Assembly: GCF_022539255.1 (NCBI RefSeq)
Contig: NZ_JAKZBV010000001.1
Span: 2,604,001-2,668,000, forward strand
DNA length: 64,000 bases
Reading direction: 5' to 3'
DNA from: Sinomonas terrae
Lineage (GTDB): Bacteria; Actinomycetota; Actinomycetes; Actinomycetales; Micrococcaceae
The notes under the pieces are model-generated. The model was not told the DNA's origin, did not search any database, and was given only the letters and a program-made list of their open reading frames with translations. The position numbers were made by a program, and so were the translations under genes. Position 1 is the stretch's first letter. Each line of letters begins with the position of its first letter. This document shows, in pieces, positions 43,212 through 51,986 of this stretch.

Positions 43212-43257
43212 CCGTTTCTCCTTCGTTCAGTAGCTCAATGTCGTCGGCACGTCTGCG

Positions 43258-44025
43258 TCACCGCGGTGGCATGCGGATGGCCCCGTCGAGACGGATCGTC
43301 TCTCCGTTGATGTATTCGTTCTCCAGCAGCGACACCGCCAGCTGGGCGAAGTCCTCCGGGTTGCCCAGTCTGGAAGGATGCGGGACGGCAGCGGCGAGGC
43401 CGTCGCGTATGTCGCTGCGAAGCCTGGCCAGCATCGGGGTGTCGAATGTCCCGGGAGCAATGGTGTTGACCCGGATCCCGCGGCTGGCCAGATCCCGCGC
43501 AGCCACCAGGGTCAGCCCGTGTACGGCCGCCTTCGATGAGGTGTAGGACGCCTGTCCGATCTGCCCATCGAACGCGGCGACAGATGCCGTGAGCACAATC
43601 GCACCCCTATCGCCGTCCGCGACCTCGTTGCCGGCCATCCGCGCTGCGCTGAGACGGAGCACGTTGTACGTCCCGAAGAGGTTGATCCGGACGACGTTCT
43701 GGAAGCTGTCGAAGTCTCCGGGCTTGCCTTCCTTGTCGACGATCCGAAGCCGGTCTCCGCCGCGGCCGGCGCAGTGCACGACCGCCCGCAGCGGCCCCTT
43801 CTGCTCCGCTGCATCCAGTGCGGCGGACACCTGGTCCTCGTCGAGGATGTCGGCGGGGACGAACCTCGCCTTCTCCCCCAGTCGTTCGAGTGCCTCGTCG
43901 CCCGGAGAACCGGGCAGATCCAGCAGTACGACGCTTGCGCCTCTGCCCACGAGACGTGCAGCGGTCGCGAAGCCGAGGCCGGACGCACCGCCGGTGACGA
44001 GCGTCGATGTTCCCTCGAGTTGCAA
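43258..44025 (-). CDS. 3-hydroxyacyl-CoA dehydrogenase, SDR type (HSD10-like)
   Basis: A protein of 255 aa. Cofactor motif TGGASGLGFATA, then HCAGRGG, the Ser in TASVAAFDGQ and YTSSKAAVHG (Tyr, Lys). The order and the QIGQASYTSSKA segment resemble mammalian HSD17B10 and bacterial 2-methyl-3-hydroxybutyryl-CoA dehydrogenases. The likely step is oxidation of a (2-methyl-)3-hydroxyacyl-CoA. The start is TTG (GGAAGG 9 nt upstream). It is co-operonic with the thiolase. Confidence 0.9.
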   Translation of the reverse strand: MQLEGTSTLVTGGASGLGFATAARLVGRGASVVLLDLPGSPGDEALERLGEKARFVPADILDEDQVSAALDAAEQKGPLRAVVHCAGRGGDRLRIVDKEGKPGDFDSFQNVVRINLFGTYNVLRLSAARMAGNEVADGDRGAIVLTASVAAFDGQIGQASYTSSKAAVHGLTLVAARDLASRGIRVNTIAPGTFDTPMLARLRSDIRDGLAAAVPHPSRLGNPEDFAQLAVSLLENEYINGETIRLDGAIRMPPR

Positions 44026-44076
44026 GAGTGGATCCTTCCGAAGTCGATGAAGCCGGACGCGCCAGGCGCCCGGGTC

Positions 44077-45219
44077 TCAGTTTGCGAGCTCGACGAGTGT
44101 GGCGTTCGCAGTGCCGCCGGCCTCGCAGATGGCCTGCAATCCGTACCGGATGCCGTTGTCGCGCATGTGGTTGATCATTCGGGTCATCAGGATTGCCCCT
44201 GACGCGCCCAGAGGATGGCCGACGGCGATGGCCCCACCGAGCGGGTTCAGCCTGGCTGGATCGGCACCGGTCTCGGCCAGCCAGGCCAGCGGGACCGTGG
44301 CGAACGCCTCGTTGACCTCGTACACCCCGATCTCCTCCAGCCGGACGCCGCTTCGCTTGAGGAGCTTCGCCGTCGCCGGAATGGGTGCCGAGAGGACCAG
44401 GGTCGGGTCATCTCCGGCAACGACACCGGAGTGCAGCCGCACGATCGGGGTGAGTCCGAGCTCGGCGGCACGCTCGGGCGTCGTCACAATGACGCCCGCG
44501 GCCCCGTCAGAGATCTGTGAGGCGTTGCCGGCCGTGACCACGCCGTCCTCGCGGAAGGCGGGGGAAAGCCCGGCGAGTGCCTCGAGTGAGGAGTTGCGCC
44601 GGATTCCCTCGTCGGACAGCAGTTCAGGTGCTGCGGGGACGGGGATGAGCTGCCGGTCGAATGCGCCGGAATCCGTGGCGGCGGCGGCCTTGGTGTGGGA
44701 CCCGAGAGAGAACTCGTCCAGAGCCCCGCGGGCGAGACCCCAGCGCTCGGCCATCATCTCCGCGCCGGGCCCCTGCTCGAAGCCGGCGTGGTGATAGCGG
44801 GCGTTCATCCCTGGCCCGTAGGGCTCCCCGACAGCGCGTGTGGAGCCGATCGGGACGCGGGTCATAGATTCGACGCCCCCCGCGATGACGAGGTCGTATC
44901 GGCCCGACATCACGCCCATGGCGGCGAACTCGATCGCCTGATGGCTGGACCCGCAGGCGCGGTTGATCGTCACCCCGGGAATCGATTCGGGCCAGCCGGC
45001 GGCCAGCAGGGCGAATCTGCCGACGTTGCCCGACTGGTCGCCCAGCTGGGTCACGCAGCCCCACACCACGTCGTCGATGTCCTCGGGTTCCAGGCCTGTG
45101 CGGTCGAGCAGGCCGTTGAGCACGTGGGCGGATAGGTCTACCGGGTGGACGTGGGCCAGCGAGCCCTTTCGCTTCCCGATCGGTGTGCGGGCCGCCTCGA
45201 CTATGACTGCTTCGCGCAT
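44077..45219 (-). CDS. Acetyl-CoA acetyltransferase / 3-ketoacyl-CoA thiolase
   Basis: A protein of 380 aa. Catalytic Cys89 in NRACGSSHQ, then NEAFATVP, the His in AVGHPLGASGA and the second Cys in ICEAGGTANAT. It cleaves a 3-ketoacyl-CoA to acetyl-CoA and a shortened acyl-CoA; a 2-methyl substrate would yield propionyl-CoA for the prp enzymes. The start ATG lies 4 nt after the aldehyde dehydrogenase stop. The upstream in-frame extension belongs to that gene's other frame and is not used. Confidence 0.94.
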   Translation of the reverse strand: MREAVIVEAARTPIGKRKGSLAHVHPVDLSAHVLNGLLDRTGLEPEDIDDVVWGCVTQLGDQSGNVGRFALLAAGWPESIPGVTINRACGSSHQAIEFAAMGVMSGRYDLVIAGGVESMTRVPIGSTRAVGEPYGPGMNARYHHAGFEQGPGAEMMAERWGLARGALDEFSLGSHTKAAAATDSGAFDRQLIPVPAAPELLSDEGIRRNSSLEALAGLSPAFREDGVVTAGNASQISDGAAGVIVTTPERAAELGLTPIVRLHSGVVAGDDPTLVLSAPIPATAKLLKRSGVRLEEIGVYEVNEAFATVPLAWLAETGADPARLNPLGGAIAVGHPLGASGAILMTRMINHMRDNGIRYGLQAICEAGGTANATLVELAN

Positions 45220-45223
45220 TTGC

Positions 45224-46684
45224 TCAGATCCCGCCCATGCAGAGGTACTTGACTTCCAGGTAGTCCTCGAGGCCGTAGTGGGACCCTTCCCTGCCGATCC
45301 CCGATTCCTTGATGCCCCCGAACGGCACGGCCTCATTCGCCATGAGCCCCACGTTGAAGCCGACCATGCCGGTCTCGATGGCTTCGCCCATCCGCCAGAT
45401 CCGGCCGATGTCGCGGGTGTAGACGTAGGCGGCCAGGCCGAGCTCGGTATCGTTGGCGGCCTTCAGGACCTCCTCCTCGTCCGTGAACCGGAAGATCGAG
45501 GCGAGCGGCCCGAACGTCTCCTCGTGGGACACCCTCGACTCGGGGCTGACGTCGACCATCACGGTCGGTTCGAAGAAGGAGCGCCCCAGGGCATGCCGCT
45601 TCCCGCCCGCGATGACCCGCGCTCCCTTGTCTACCGCATCCGCGATGTGCGACTCGACCTTCTCGACGGCATTCGTGTCGATGAGGGGTCCCATTGTCAC
45701 AGCCGGATCCGCTCCGTCCCCGACGACCAGGGACTTGACCCGTTCGGCGAGCCTGGCGGAGAACTCGTCGTAGACGGCGTCGTGGACGTAGAAGCGGTTC
45801 GTGCCCACGCAGGCTTGGCCGGAGTTGCGGAACTTCGAGGCGAGCGCGCCTTCGACTGCCTGGTCGAGGTCGGCGTCGTCGAAGACGATGAAGGGTGCGT
45901 TGCCGCCGAGCTCGAGCGCGAGCTTCTTGATCGTGCTCGCGCTCTGCCCCATGAGGATCCGTCCGACTTCCGTGGAACCGGTGAAGGAGAGCTTGCGCAC
46001 AGTCGGGTTCGTCGTGAGCTCGAGCCCCATGTCCTTCGAATGTCCGGTGATGACGTTCAGGACGCCCTCCGGGATCCCTGCCCGTGCCGCCAGCTCTGCA
46101 AGCGCGAGGGCCGAGAAGGGGGTCTCGGTGGCCGGACGCACGATCATCGTGCATCCGGCCGCGAGGGCCGCAGCTGCCTTCCGCGTGACGATGGTGTTCG
46201 GGAAGTTCCACGGCGTGATGGCAGCGCACACCCCGATGGGCTGCTTGATGACGACGACCCGGCGGTCGTGTGCGGGTGGGGGCAGCGTCTCTCCGTAGGT
46301 CCGCCGGGCCTCCTCGGCAAACCACTCGATGAACTGGGCCCCGCTCACTACTTCCGCGAGAGCCTCCTTGTGCGGTTTACCCTGCTCGGCGGTGAGTATC
46401 CGCGCCAGGTCGTCGCTGTTCTCGATGATGAGGTCGAACCAGCGACGCAGGAGCCGGCCCCGTTCCTTGGCCAGCAGTCCGCGCCATGCGGGCAGAGCCT
46501 TCTCGGCTGCTTCGACGGCGCGCCGGGTCTCCTCTGCTCTGAAGAACGGCACGGATCCCACCTCCTCCCCCGTTGCCGGGTTGAGGACGGCCACTGATTC
46601 GCCGGAATCCGCAGCAATCCATTCCCCTCCGACACGGCAGGACTGCCGGAGGAGAGAAGGGTCTGTGAGTCGCAGTTCGGCCAC
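45224..46684 (-). CDS. Aldehyde dehydrogenase (succinate-semialdehyde dehydrogenase-like)
   Basis: A protein of 486 aa. NAD(P) and catalytic blocks: ITPWNFPNTIVTRK, FTGSTEVGR, LELGGNAP (Glu) and FRNSGQACVGTNRF (Cys). The GabD-like length and FGGIKESGIGREGS ending fit a semialdehyde dehydrogenase. The GTG start lies 3 nt after the ThDP-enzyme stop, with GGAGAG inside that stop region, so this enzyme probably oxidises the aldehyde released by the ThDP enzyme. The acid product could then be activated by the ADP-forming synthetase. Confidence 0.93.
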   Translation of the reverse strand: MAELRLTDPSLLRQSCRVGGEWIAADSGESVAVLNPATGEEVGSVPFFRAEETRRAVEAAEKALPAWRGLLAKERGRLLRRWFDLIIENSDDLARILTAEQGKPHKEALAEVVSGAQFIEWFAEEARRTYGETLPPPAHDRRVVVIKQPIGVCAAITPWNFPNTIVTRKAAAALAAGCTMIVRPATETPFSALALAELAARAGIPEGVLNVITGHSKDMGLELTTNPTVRKLSFTGSTEVGRILMGQSASTIKKLALELGGNAPFIVFDDADLDQAVEGALASKFRNSGQACVGTNRFYVHDAVYDEFSARLAERVKSLVVGDGADPAVTMGPLIDTNAVEKVESHIADAVDKGARVIAGGKRHALGRSFFEPTVMVDVSPESRVSHEETFGPLASIFRFTDEEEVLKAANDTELGLAAYVYTRDIGRIWRMGEAIETGMVGFNVGLMANEAVPFGGIKESGIGREGSHYGLEDYLEVKYLCMGGI

Positions 46685-46687
46685 GGG

Positions 46688-48466
46688 TTACTCTCCTGCC
46701 GGGGTCTCGACGGGGCCGGGCCGCCACGTCTCGTTGAAGTTGGCCGGGTACGGGTACCAGATAGCCCGGTACTGGGGCGTCTCGAGTTCGGTCTCGACGT
46801 TGATGAGGGTCGGCTGGCCCGAGTCGATGGCCTTTTCAAGCGCCGTCCTGTATTCGTCGGCCTTCGTGACGCGGATCGCGTTGGCCCCCATGGCTTCGGC
46901 CATTGCGGCGTAGTCGGGTCCCCACAGCCCTTCCTCGTCGGCCTTGCGGTAGTCGCACATGGACTCCCGGCCGTAGACCTTGATCATCGTTTCGCGCTCG
47001 ATCTGGAAGGACCTGTTGTCCATGATCACCCAGACGATGGGGAGGTTGAGTTCGACCGCGGTCGGGACGACAGTGGCCCGCATCAGGAATGCGCCGTCGC
47101 CGAGGAGTGCTATGACAGGGCCGTCGTTGCTGGCAATGCTCGCACCCAGCGCGGACGCTGCGCTCCAGCCCATCCGGTGCATGAAGCCGGAATGGGCCAC
47201 ATGCCGTGAGGAGGCCGGCATGAACGAGGGACCGAAGCTGAGCAGGTTGCCCGTGTCGAAGTGGATCGAGGCGTCGGGGCACTTCTCCGCCACAACCGCC
47301 GCCGTATCCCAGGTGACCCGCGCATAGTGCAGAGGCGCGATGTCAGAAGTGCGCATCCCTTCGGTCTCCGCCAGCCACTCGTCCCGCTTGGATGACAGGA
47401 GCGAGGTCCATTCGGTCCGCTCCGTGATCCCGGCTTCCCGAGCGCTGGCGGTGAGCGCTTCCAGGGCCAGGCGGGCATCCGATGTCATCGCAACGGCAGT
47501 CGGGTACGCACGGCCGAGCTCGGTAGTGTCGATGTCGATGTGGATGAGCTTCGTGTTCTTCGGAATGTCGAACAGCGTCCAGCCGCCCGTGTCGATGTCG
47601 GTGAAATGCGTTCCGATCGCGACCACGACGTCACTGTTCCGGGCAGCGTAGTTTCCCTGGCCCGTCCCTGCCCGTCCGATGCAGCCCATGGACAGCCTGT
47701 GGTCCTCGGGAATCGCGGCCTTCCCCGTCGGGGTGGTGAGCACGGGGATGCCGGTCGTCTCTGCGAACTCCAGGAGCGCCTCGTACGCCCCCGAGTTCGC
47801 GATTCCGCTCCCGACGACGACCGAGGGTCGCTCCGCCGTGTTCAGGAGATCCACGGCCTCGGCGATGCCCTGAGGGTCGGCAGCCGGCCGGCGGCTGACC
47901 ATGTAGGGGCGGGGGTCCGGCAGGTCATCGGAGATGAGTGTGTTCTGGATGTCGAAGGGAATGGCCATCACGACGGGGCCCGGGCGTCCGGAGTGCGCTG
48001 TCTGGTAGGCGCGGAGGAACATGTCGATCACCGTGTCGGGACGCGTGGCCATCAGCGACTTCTTGGCAATGGGCCTCATCACGCCGGCCCAGTCCTCCGG
48101 GCTGTCGCGGTAGAACTCCTCGATCCCGCCGCGGTCGAACCAGTGGGTGGCGCCAACGCCAGCAAGGATCAGCATGCCGATGGACTCGTAGTACGCGGAC
48201 GCGATCGGTGGAACAGTGTTCATGTTGCCGGGGCCGACACTGGTCGTCACGATGGGCAGGGGCGCGGTGCGCTTGCGCCGCCAGTAGCCGTCGGCGAGTT
48301 CCACCGCGTGGTCCTCGCTCCGGACGGCGACGCTTCGGATGTTCGACTCGTGCACGAACGCGTCAAGCAGGGCCCAGTTGCCGTGGCCGTTCAGACCGAA
48401 TACGACTTCGGTGCCCATCTGCTCCAAGAGGCGTGCGATTGCCTGAGCGACAGTGATTTGTCCCAT
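46688..48466 (-). CDS. Thiamine-diphosphate-dependent enzyme (acetolactate synthase/decarboxylase superfamily)
   Basis: A protein of 592 aa. The N-terminal pyrimidine domain has catalytic Glu51 in RSEDHAVE, the central domain binds like the ALS regulatory fold, and the C-terminal pyrophosphate domain has GDGAFLMRATVVPTAVE ending MDN. The family includes acetolactate synthase, 2-ketoacid decarboxylases and cyclic-diketone hydrolases. The reaction cannot be fixed from sequence. ATG at 48466 has GAGGAAG upstream. It lies between an MmgE/PrpD gene and an aldehyde dehydrogenase, so an aldehyde product is likely. Confidence 0.88.
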   Translation of the reverse strand: MGQITVAQAIARLLEQMGTEVVFGLNGHGNWALLDAFVHESNIRSVAVRSEDHAVELADGYWRRKRTAPLPIVTTSVGPGNMNTVPPIASAYYESIGMLILAGVGATHWFDRGGIEEFYRDSPEDWAGVMRPIAKKSLMATRPDTVIDMFLRAYQTAHSGRPGPVVMAIPFDIQNTLISDDLPDPRPYMVSRRPAADPQGIAEAVDLLNTAERPSVVVGSGIANSGAYEALLEFAETTGIPVLTTPTGKAAIPEDHRLSMGCIGRAGTGQGNYAARNSDVVVAIGTHFTDIDTGGWTLFDIPKNTKLIHIDIDTTELGRAYPTAVAMTSDARLALEALTASAREAGITERTEWTSLLSSKRDEWLAETEGMRTSDIAPLHYARVTWDTAAVVAEKCPDASIHFDTGNLLSFGPSFMPASSRHVAHSGFMHRMGWSAASALGASIASNDGPVIALLGDGAFLMRATVVPTAVELNLPIVWVIMDNRSFQIERETMIKVYGRESMCDYRKADEEGLWGPDYAAMAEAMGANAIRVTKADEYRTALEKAIDSGQPTLINVETELETPQYRAIWYPYPANFNETWRPGPVETPAGE

Positions 48467-48510
48467 GAACTTCTTCCTCAATCAGTTACGAACCGACCCT
48501 TTGTGGGCGG

Positions 48511-49899
48511 TTACTGGACGTTGGTTGCGAGCCGGCTCTCGAAGAGACCCGCGGCCGTCGGGATCGATGCCGCCGAAGGGAGCGAGTCGATTCGCTGGAG
48601 CGCATCGAAGAGTTCCCGGGCTTCGTCGTCGGAATGCGTCTCGGCGGTGCATTCCCGGAACTTGCCCCACATCTGCTCCCTGGTCAGGGGCTCGCCGGCC
48701 TGGCCGGGGACGGTGAGGATCGGCCCGCTCTCGATCACCTCTCCGCTGCGGAGGGTCATCTTGACCGATTCGTAGGTCGAGAACACCGGGTCGCGCTCGT
48801 CAACCTCGTCTATGGGGATGAGCTTGACCTTCGGGTAGAAGGCCTGGAGGTCAGCCTGCTGGACCACCTCGTCGGCGAGTTCGGGCACCCCCATCTTCCC
48901 GAGGATCACGGCGGCTGCGATGCCGAATTGGCCGCTGAACTCCGCCTCATACCGCGTCTGGGGCCGGTCGTAGACGAGGACCGTCACCTGTCCGCGACCC
49001 ATGCGGACCTCGACCGATTCGACGTCCTCGGGATCAATCTTGCGGCCCTCGAGCATCTTGACGGTTGCGTTGAAGGACCGGTGCAGGAAGTAGCAGGTGG
49101 GGTGCAGCTTGAACTGGATCTTGTGCTTCGGCAGGTACCACTCTTTTCCGAGCCTCGAATCGGACGTCAGGTCCGGCGTGCGCTCGGTTGAGAACGCCAT
49201 GAGGAAGCCCTGCTTGTTCTCGATCGCGTCCGGCCCGGCAGTCATGCCTGCAGCCGCCAGCCGAGCCGCCTCCAGGCCGAAGCGGGCCGCCATGCCCGCG
49301 TGGTAGCCCTTCATCATGGATCCGAAGTTGGAGAAGATCCCTCCTGCATGGCTTCCCGCGATGGCCACTGCTGCCGCGGCACGTTCCGCCTGAAGCCGAT
49401 GGAGCACCGCACCTGCGGCGGCGACTGCCATGACGCCGAAGACCGACGTGGGGTGCCACCCCTTGGCGTGGTAGCCCCGGTCGCGCCGCCACAGTTCGCA
49501 CCAGACTTCGTAGCCGGCGACGTAGGCGGTCATCATTTCCTGCCCGGTCGAGCCGAGGACCTCGGCCTCTGCGAGGATCGCGGGAACGAGGACTGTGCTG
49601 GGATGCCCGGACATCGACTGATCGTCGTAGTCGAGCGAGTGCGCGATCGCACCGGCGAGCAGCGCGGCGCTCGGCGCTGCGACTCGGAGATCCGAGAGGC
49701 ACGCTCGGGCCTCCGCAACCCCTGACGGCTCAACGAGCGTGGTCTGCACGATTTCCGCGACAGGCTGGTCCATCCCGACCATGACAACCGCCACGGTGTC
49801 AGTGAAGGCGTCGCGAACCATCGGAAGGACCTCGAGGGGCAGATCCTCGTACTTCACGTTCGCCAGGAACTGGCCGATCTCGGCCGTCAATGAGCTCAC
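48511..49899 (-). CDS. MmgE/PrpD family protein (paralogue of PrpD)
   Basis: A protein of 462 aa. Family blocks: AHSLDYDDQSMSGHPSTVLV, VAGYEVWCELWRR, KGWHPTSVFGVMAVAAAGAV and HKIQFKLHPTCYFLH. The family dehydrates citrate-like or hydroxyacid substrates. It is distinct from the true PrpD at 34.4 kb, so a different substrate is expected. The GTG start has AAAGGAG 5 nt upstream. It is the first gene of the eight-gene leftward operon, and the shared operator-like motif lies 95-112 bp upstream. Confidence 0.9.
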   Translation of the reverse strand: MSSLTAEIGQFLANVKYEDLPLEVLPMVRDAFTDTVAVVMVGMDQPVAEIVQTTLVEPSGVAEARACLSDLRVAAPSAALLAGAIAHSLDYDDQSMSGHPSTVLVPAILAEAEVLGSTGQEMMTAYVAGYEVWCELWRRDRGYHAKGWHPTSVFGVMAVAAAGAVLHRLQAERAAAAVAIAGSHAGGIFSNFGSMMKGYHAGMAARFGLEAARLAAAGMTAGPDAIENKQGFLMAFSTERTPDLTSDSRLGKEWYLPKHKIQFKLHPTCYFLHRSFNATVKMLEGRKIDPEDVESVEVRMGRGQVTVLVYDRPQTRYEAEFSGQFGIAAAVILGKMGVPELADEVVQQADLQAFYPKVKLIPIDEVDERDPVFSTYESVKMTLRSGEVIESGPILTVPGQAGEPLTREQMWGKFRECTAETHSDDEARELFDALQRIDSLPSAASIPTAAGLFESRLATNVQ

Positions 49900-49993
49900 G
49901 CTTCTCCTTTGATCACGTTCTTCGCTTGGTGCCACCAGCGCCAGCGCTCGTGCTCAACGCCCGGAGGATGAGTTTGGCCTTGGCGGTGTTCAC

Positions 49994-50011
49994 GATTACG
50001 AACATACATTC
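49994..50011. promoter_or_regulatory. Operator-like motif upstream of the MmgE/PrpD operon
   Basis: GATTACGAACATACATTC nearly repeats the sequence at 57950-57969 (ACGAACATRCATTC common) and shares ATTACGAACA with 37814-37827. All three precede leftward genes. Confidence 0.5.
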
Positions 50012-50045
50012 AGCATTACCAACGAAGAATGTACTCAGCCGGGTC

Positions 50046-51359
50046 TTATTCGTCAAGCGACGGCCCTGAGTGGGGCCCTCGCCCAGACGACGTCAGAGTC
50101 GGCGCACCACCGCCTTGGGACAGTTCAGCCGGAGACCGACGCTGTTCGCCGAGCCCCCAGCGCACCCCGAGGGTTCCCCCCACCGTCAAAATGCCCGCGC
50201 CGATCACTGCCGTCAGGGTCGAGGCGTGGTCCGAGGCGAATCCGAGTGCAAGTCCAGCCAAGGGCCGGATCCCCGAGAAGGCCATGATCCACACCGCCAT
50301 GACCCGTCCCAGGAAGGCGGCAGGGGATCGCTGCTGGACAATGATGCTGAAAGCGGTGATCCCGGTGACCATGCTCGCTCCAGCGACGACTAGCATTGCG
50401 GTCGCGAACGGCAATGATGGCGCAATCCCTATCGCCGTCATGGACGCCCCCAGAAGGAACATCGCCAAACACCCTGCTGTCCCAGGCCGGCAGTACCGGC
50501 TGCAGACCCTGAAGCCGACTACGCCGACAAGGCCTCCGACACCGAAAGCCCCAGTCACCCATCCGGCCCCAGGCGCCCCGATCCCCAGCACGTTAGCGAG
50601 GGGAGGAGCCAGTGTGATCGCCGATTCGGATCCGACGCCGATGACCGCAACCCCTGAAAGCACAGCCAGCAGAGGCCGGTCTGCGCGCAAGTACCTGACG
50701 ACGCCTCCGAGCCGGTGCTCGTGGGCGGTGTCGCTGCCCGGAGAGCCGAGCCGTCGGATGAAGAGGAAGATGACGGCCGCGCCGAGGCACGCACCGCCGA
50801 CGATGGCGAGGGTTGGTACGGAGCCCAGAGCGGACGCGAGACCGGCCCCGGCAATGGGCCCAAGCGTTCGGGCCAAGGCCGTCGGAAGGAAGTTCAACGA
50901 CATCGCTCTGGCCCGTTCGCTCGGGGCAGAGAGCCGCGGCGGGACGGCCTGCATGGCCGACGAGGCGAGCGCGATGCCTATCCCACTGACGGCCGATGCC
51001 GTCAGCAGCGGTATCTGCACCGGAACGGCATTCGCTGTCTGTGGGATTCCGATCCAGAGGGCGAGCCCGATGCAGCCTAGGCCTGAGCAGATTCCTCCGC
51101 TGACGATAGGCAGCTGTGGACCGCGCTTGTCGGCCATACTCCCACTCAGCAGCGCAAGGCAGAGCTGTGGCAGAAGCTGCGCCGCGGTCACAGCGCCCAC
51201 CCACGCAGCTGAGCCTGTTCGCTCGTAGGTCAGGACCACGAAGAGCATGGTCTGGGCCCAGAACCCGGTGACCAGGACGACCTTCCCTGCTAGAGCGGAG
51301 CCGAACTCGGGATGGAAGATGAGCTCGATCGTGCTCCTGGGCGCTCCGTGCTCTCTCAC
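50046..51359 (-). CDS. MFS transporter, exporter-like
   Basis: A protein of 437 aa with about twelve hydrophobic helices. Motif A-like LLSGSMADKRGP follows helix 2, and glycine-rich helices such as GIGIALASSAMQAV are typical of drug/metabolite exporters (EntS-like). The C-terminal tail is polar. The GTG start has no strong ribosome site, so the start is uncertain. It is probably export of a pathway intermediate, or uptake; direction cannot be read. It is separated from the operon below by about 150 bp holding a shared motif. Confidence 0.85.
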   Translation of the reverse strand: MREHGAPRSTIELIFHPEFGSALAGKVVLVTGFWAQTMLFVVLTYERTGSAAWVGAVTAAQLLPQLCLALLSGSMADKRGPQLPIVSGGICSGLGCIGLALWIGIPQTANAVPVQIPLLTASAVSGIGIALASSAMQAVPPRLSAPSERARAMSLNFLPTALARTLGPIAGAGLASALGSVPTLAIVGGACLGAAVIFLFIRRLGSPGSDTAHEHRLGGVVRYLRADRPLLAVLSGVAVIGVGSESAITLAPPLANVLGIGAPGAGWVTGAFGVGGLVGVVGFRVCSRYCRPGTAGCLAMFLLGASMTAIGIAPSLPFATAMLVVAGASMVTGITAFSIIVQQRSPAAFLGRVMAVWIMAFSGIRPLAGLALGFASDHASTLTAVIGAGILTVGGTLGVRWGLGEQRRSPAELSQGGGAPTLTSSGRGPHSGPSLDE

Positions 51360-51559
51360 GGGCGCGCCGATGGTATTTCGGGCATGCAGAATCCCCCTGT
51401 TGATGTTTGCCGGACGCGGCTCCCGCGGATGGCAACTTCAACAGAAGGTCAGCCGAGAGCCTGTGGGCGCTGACGTTTCATGAACCAGCGGGCCGGGAAA
51501 TGGACTCCGCGCGCTCTCGGGGGCGCGGAGCCATCTCCCTTCGCCGCGTCAGGAGTGAG

Positions 51560-51934
51560 CTATTCGGACTCGCCGATGATGCCGCTTGCGACCTTGAAGG
51601 CCGCAAGCCCTGCGGGCATGCCTGCGTAGACCGCCACCTGCAATAGGCATTCTTGGATCTCTGCCGGCGTGAGCCCGTTCACGAGGCCGGATCGGATATG
51701 GCCGGCAAGTGCATCAGGCCGGTTCATGGCCGCCAGCATGCCGATGTTCAGGATGCTCCGGCTCCGCCGATCCAAGCCAGGTCGCCCCCAGATCTCGCCC
51801 CAGCAGTACTCCGTGACCAGATCCTGGATGGGGCGGGAGAAATCGTCGGTCTCGGCTTGGATCCGGTCGACGACGGCGTCGCCGTTGACTTCCCGGCGGA
51901 TCCTGAGGCCTTCTTCGTAGCGGTTTGCGTTCAT
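51560..51934 (-). CDS. Carboxymuconolactone decarboxylase family protein (PcaC-like)
   Basis: A protein of 124 aa, the usual single-domain length. RRSRSILNIGMLAAMNRPD, then LAGHIRSGLVNGLTPAEIQE and LLQVAVYAGMPAGLAAFKVA follow the PcaC pattern closely, including the His in GHIRSG. PcaC decarboxylates 4-carboxymuconolactone; here the substrate is uncertain because no other pca gene is seen. AGAAGGG precedes the ATG. It is co-oriented with the aldehyde dehydrogenase upstream. Confidence 0.9.
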   Translation of the reverse strand: MNANRYEEGLRIRREVNGDAVVDRIQAETDDFSRPIQDLVTEYCWGEIWGRPGLDRRSRSILNIGMLAAMNRPDALAGHIRSGLVNGLTPAEIQECLLQVAVYAGMPAGLAAFKVASGIIGESE

Positions 51935-51986
51935 CCGCGTCCCTTCTGACTGCCTGGTTTGGCGCTTGGATGCCGTGGGGATGCCG

